Assembly: GCA_002710265.1 (NCBI GenBank)
Contig: PAJW01000018.1
Location: 21,118 to 28,715 of the forward strand
Direction: 5' to 3'
Length of the DNA stretch: 7,598 nt
Source: Gammaproteobacteria bacterium
GTDB lineage: Bacteria; Pseudomonadota; Gammaproteobacteria; Magnimaribacterales; D2472
In this document: positions 7,120 to 7,598 of the stretch, in pieces
Layout: each line of letters starts with the position of its first letter
How positions within the stretch are numbered: the stretch's first letter is position 1
Notes under the pieces: model-generated
What the model was told of the DNA's origin: nothing
Databases searched by the model: none
Seen by the model: only the letters and a program-made list of their open reading frames with translations
Translations under genes and position numbers: made by a program

Positions 7120-7598
7120 ATGAAGAAATTTTTACTTCTAGTTACTTTTAGTTCTTTTATTTCTGCTCAAGTTGATTGGTCTGATACAAACCAATGCTCA
7201 CTTCCAGATAATAGCGAATTTATTGAAGTTATCTTAAACAATATGTCATTGGAACAAAAAGTTGGGCAAATAATTATGCCTGAAATAAATAGTGTTACGC
7301 CAGCTGATGCCGAAAAATATTTTTTTGGTACTATCTTAAATGGCGGTGGTGGGTTTCCAAATCAAAATAAAAATAGCTCAATACAGGACTGGAAAGACCT
7401 TAGTAAAGAGTACTATGAAGCATCACCAATGGTAAATGGGACTAAAGTACCTATTTTGTGGGGAACTGATGCTGTTCATGGGCATAACAACGTTATTGGT
7501 GCGACTATCTTTCCTCACAATATTGCTCTTGGAGCAACTAGAAACCCAGCATTAATTAAAAAAATAGGCTCAGCTGTTGCAAAAGAAGTTGCATCTAC
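7120..7598 (+). CDS. exported glycoside hydrolase family 3, beta-glucosidase-like, N-terminal part
   Basis: Only the first 159 codons are in the window; the reading frame is open at the edge. The ATG at 7120 follows the symporter stop by four A residues with no Shine-Dalgarno, suggesting translation by coupling. The protein begins with a signal peptide: Lys2-Lys3, a hydrophobic core at about 4-13 and a likely signal peptidase I cut after SFISA (16), so it acts in the periplasm or outside. No lipobox is seen. The mature part shows the GH3 N-terminal barrel: MSLEQKVGQIIMPE (42-55), a Gly-rich strand GTILNGGGGFP (70-80), and the signature WGTDAVHGHNNV (114-125) with ATIFPHNIALGAT (128-140), typical of exo-acting beta-glucosidases and glucan beta-glucosidases. 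These release glucose from the non-reducing end of beta-glucans or cello-oligosaccharides. The catalytic Asp and second domain lie beyond the window, so activity and exact substrate cannot be judged. Confidence 0.93.
   Translation, partial: MKKFLLLVTFSSFISAQVDWSDTNQCSLPDNSEFIEVILNNMSLEQKVGQIIMPEINSVTPADAEKYFFGTILNGGGGFPNQNKNSSIQDWKDLSKEYYEASPMVNGTKVPILWGTDAVHGHNNVIGATIFPHNIALGATRNPALIKKIGSAVAKEVAS

Noticed and set aside
1..7598. CRISPR arrays, insertion sequences, phage or defence genes
   Set aside because: No spaced direct repeats, transposase, integrase or defence-type proteins are present; nearly all the window is metabolic and transport coding sequence.

Overview
The window is AT-rich and densely packed, with every gene on the + strand and almost no space between genes. 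It carries an E. coli-type homodimeric pyruvate dehydrogenase E1 (aceE) with a dedicated acetyltransferase E2 (aceF), a vSGLT-like sodium/sugar symporter, and an exported family-3 glycoside hydrolase. Together with the AT bias and short spacers, this suggests a streamlined marine gammaproteobacterium such as the SAR86 clade. That placement is an inference from gene types and composition, not from a marker gene.

Layout: bases 1-49 are the tail of an unidentified upstream unit, closed by a strong intrinsic terminator at 50-77. A new unit follows: pyk (pyruvate kinase, best start 147), aceE (1584-4220) and aceF (4220-5509, sharing one base with aceE). After a 40-base spacer with a short palindrome and the clearest Shine-Dalgarno in the window come a sodium/solute symporter (5550-7115) and, four bases later, a secreted GH3 beta-glucosidase-like gene (from 7120, cut by the window end). 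No terminator is visible between pyk and the window end, so all five genes could be one transcript. An internal promoter before the symporter is possible.

The genes form a plausible catabolic line. The exported GH3 would release sugar from glucosides or beta-glucans, the symporter would import it with sodium, glycolysis (encoded elsewhere) would give phosphoenolpyruvate, Pyk would make pyruvate, and AceE/AceF would make acetyl-CoA. The E3 subunit gene (lpd), often next to aceF, is not here.

I did not find a previously undescribed system. The points worth a second look are: an Asp-to-Asn change in the E2 active-site motif; two substitutions in the predicted sugar pocket of an otherwise very vSGLT-like transporter; pyk and aceE starts with no ribosome binding site; an altered effector-loop region in pyruvate kinase; and the direct linkage of sugar scavenging genes to the pyruvate-to-acetyl-CoA genes.
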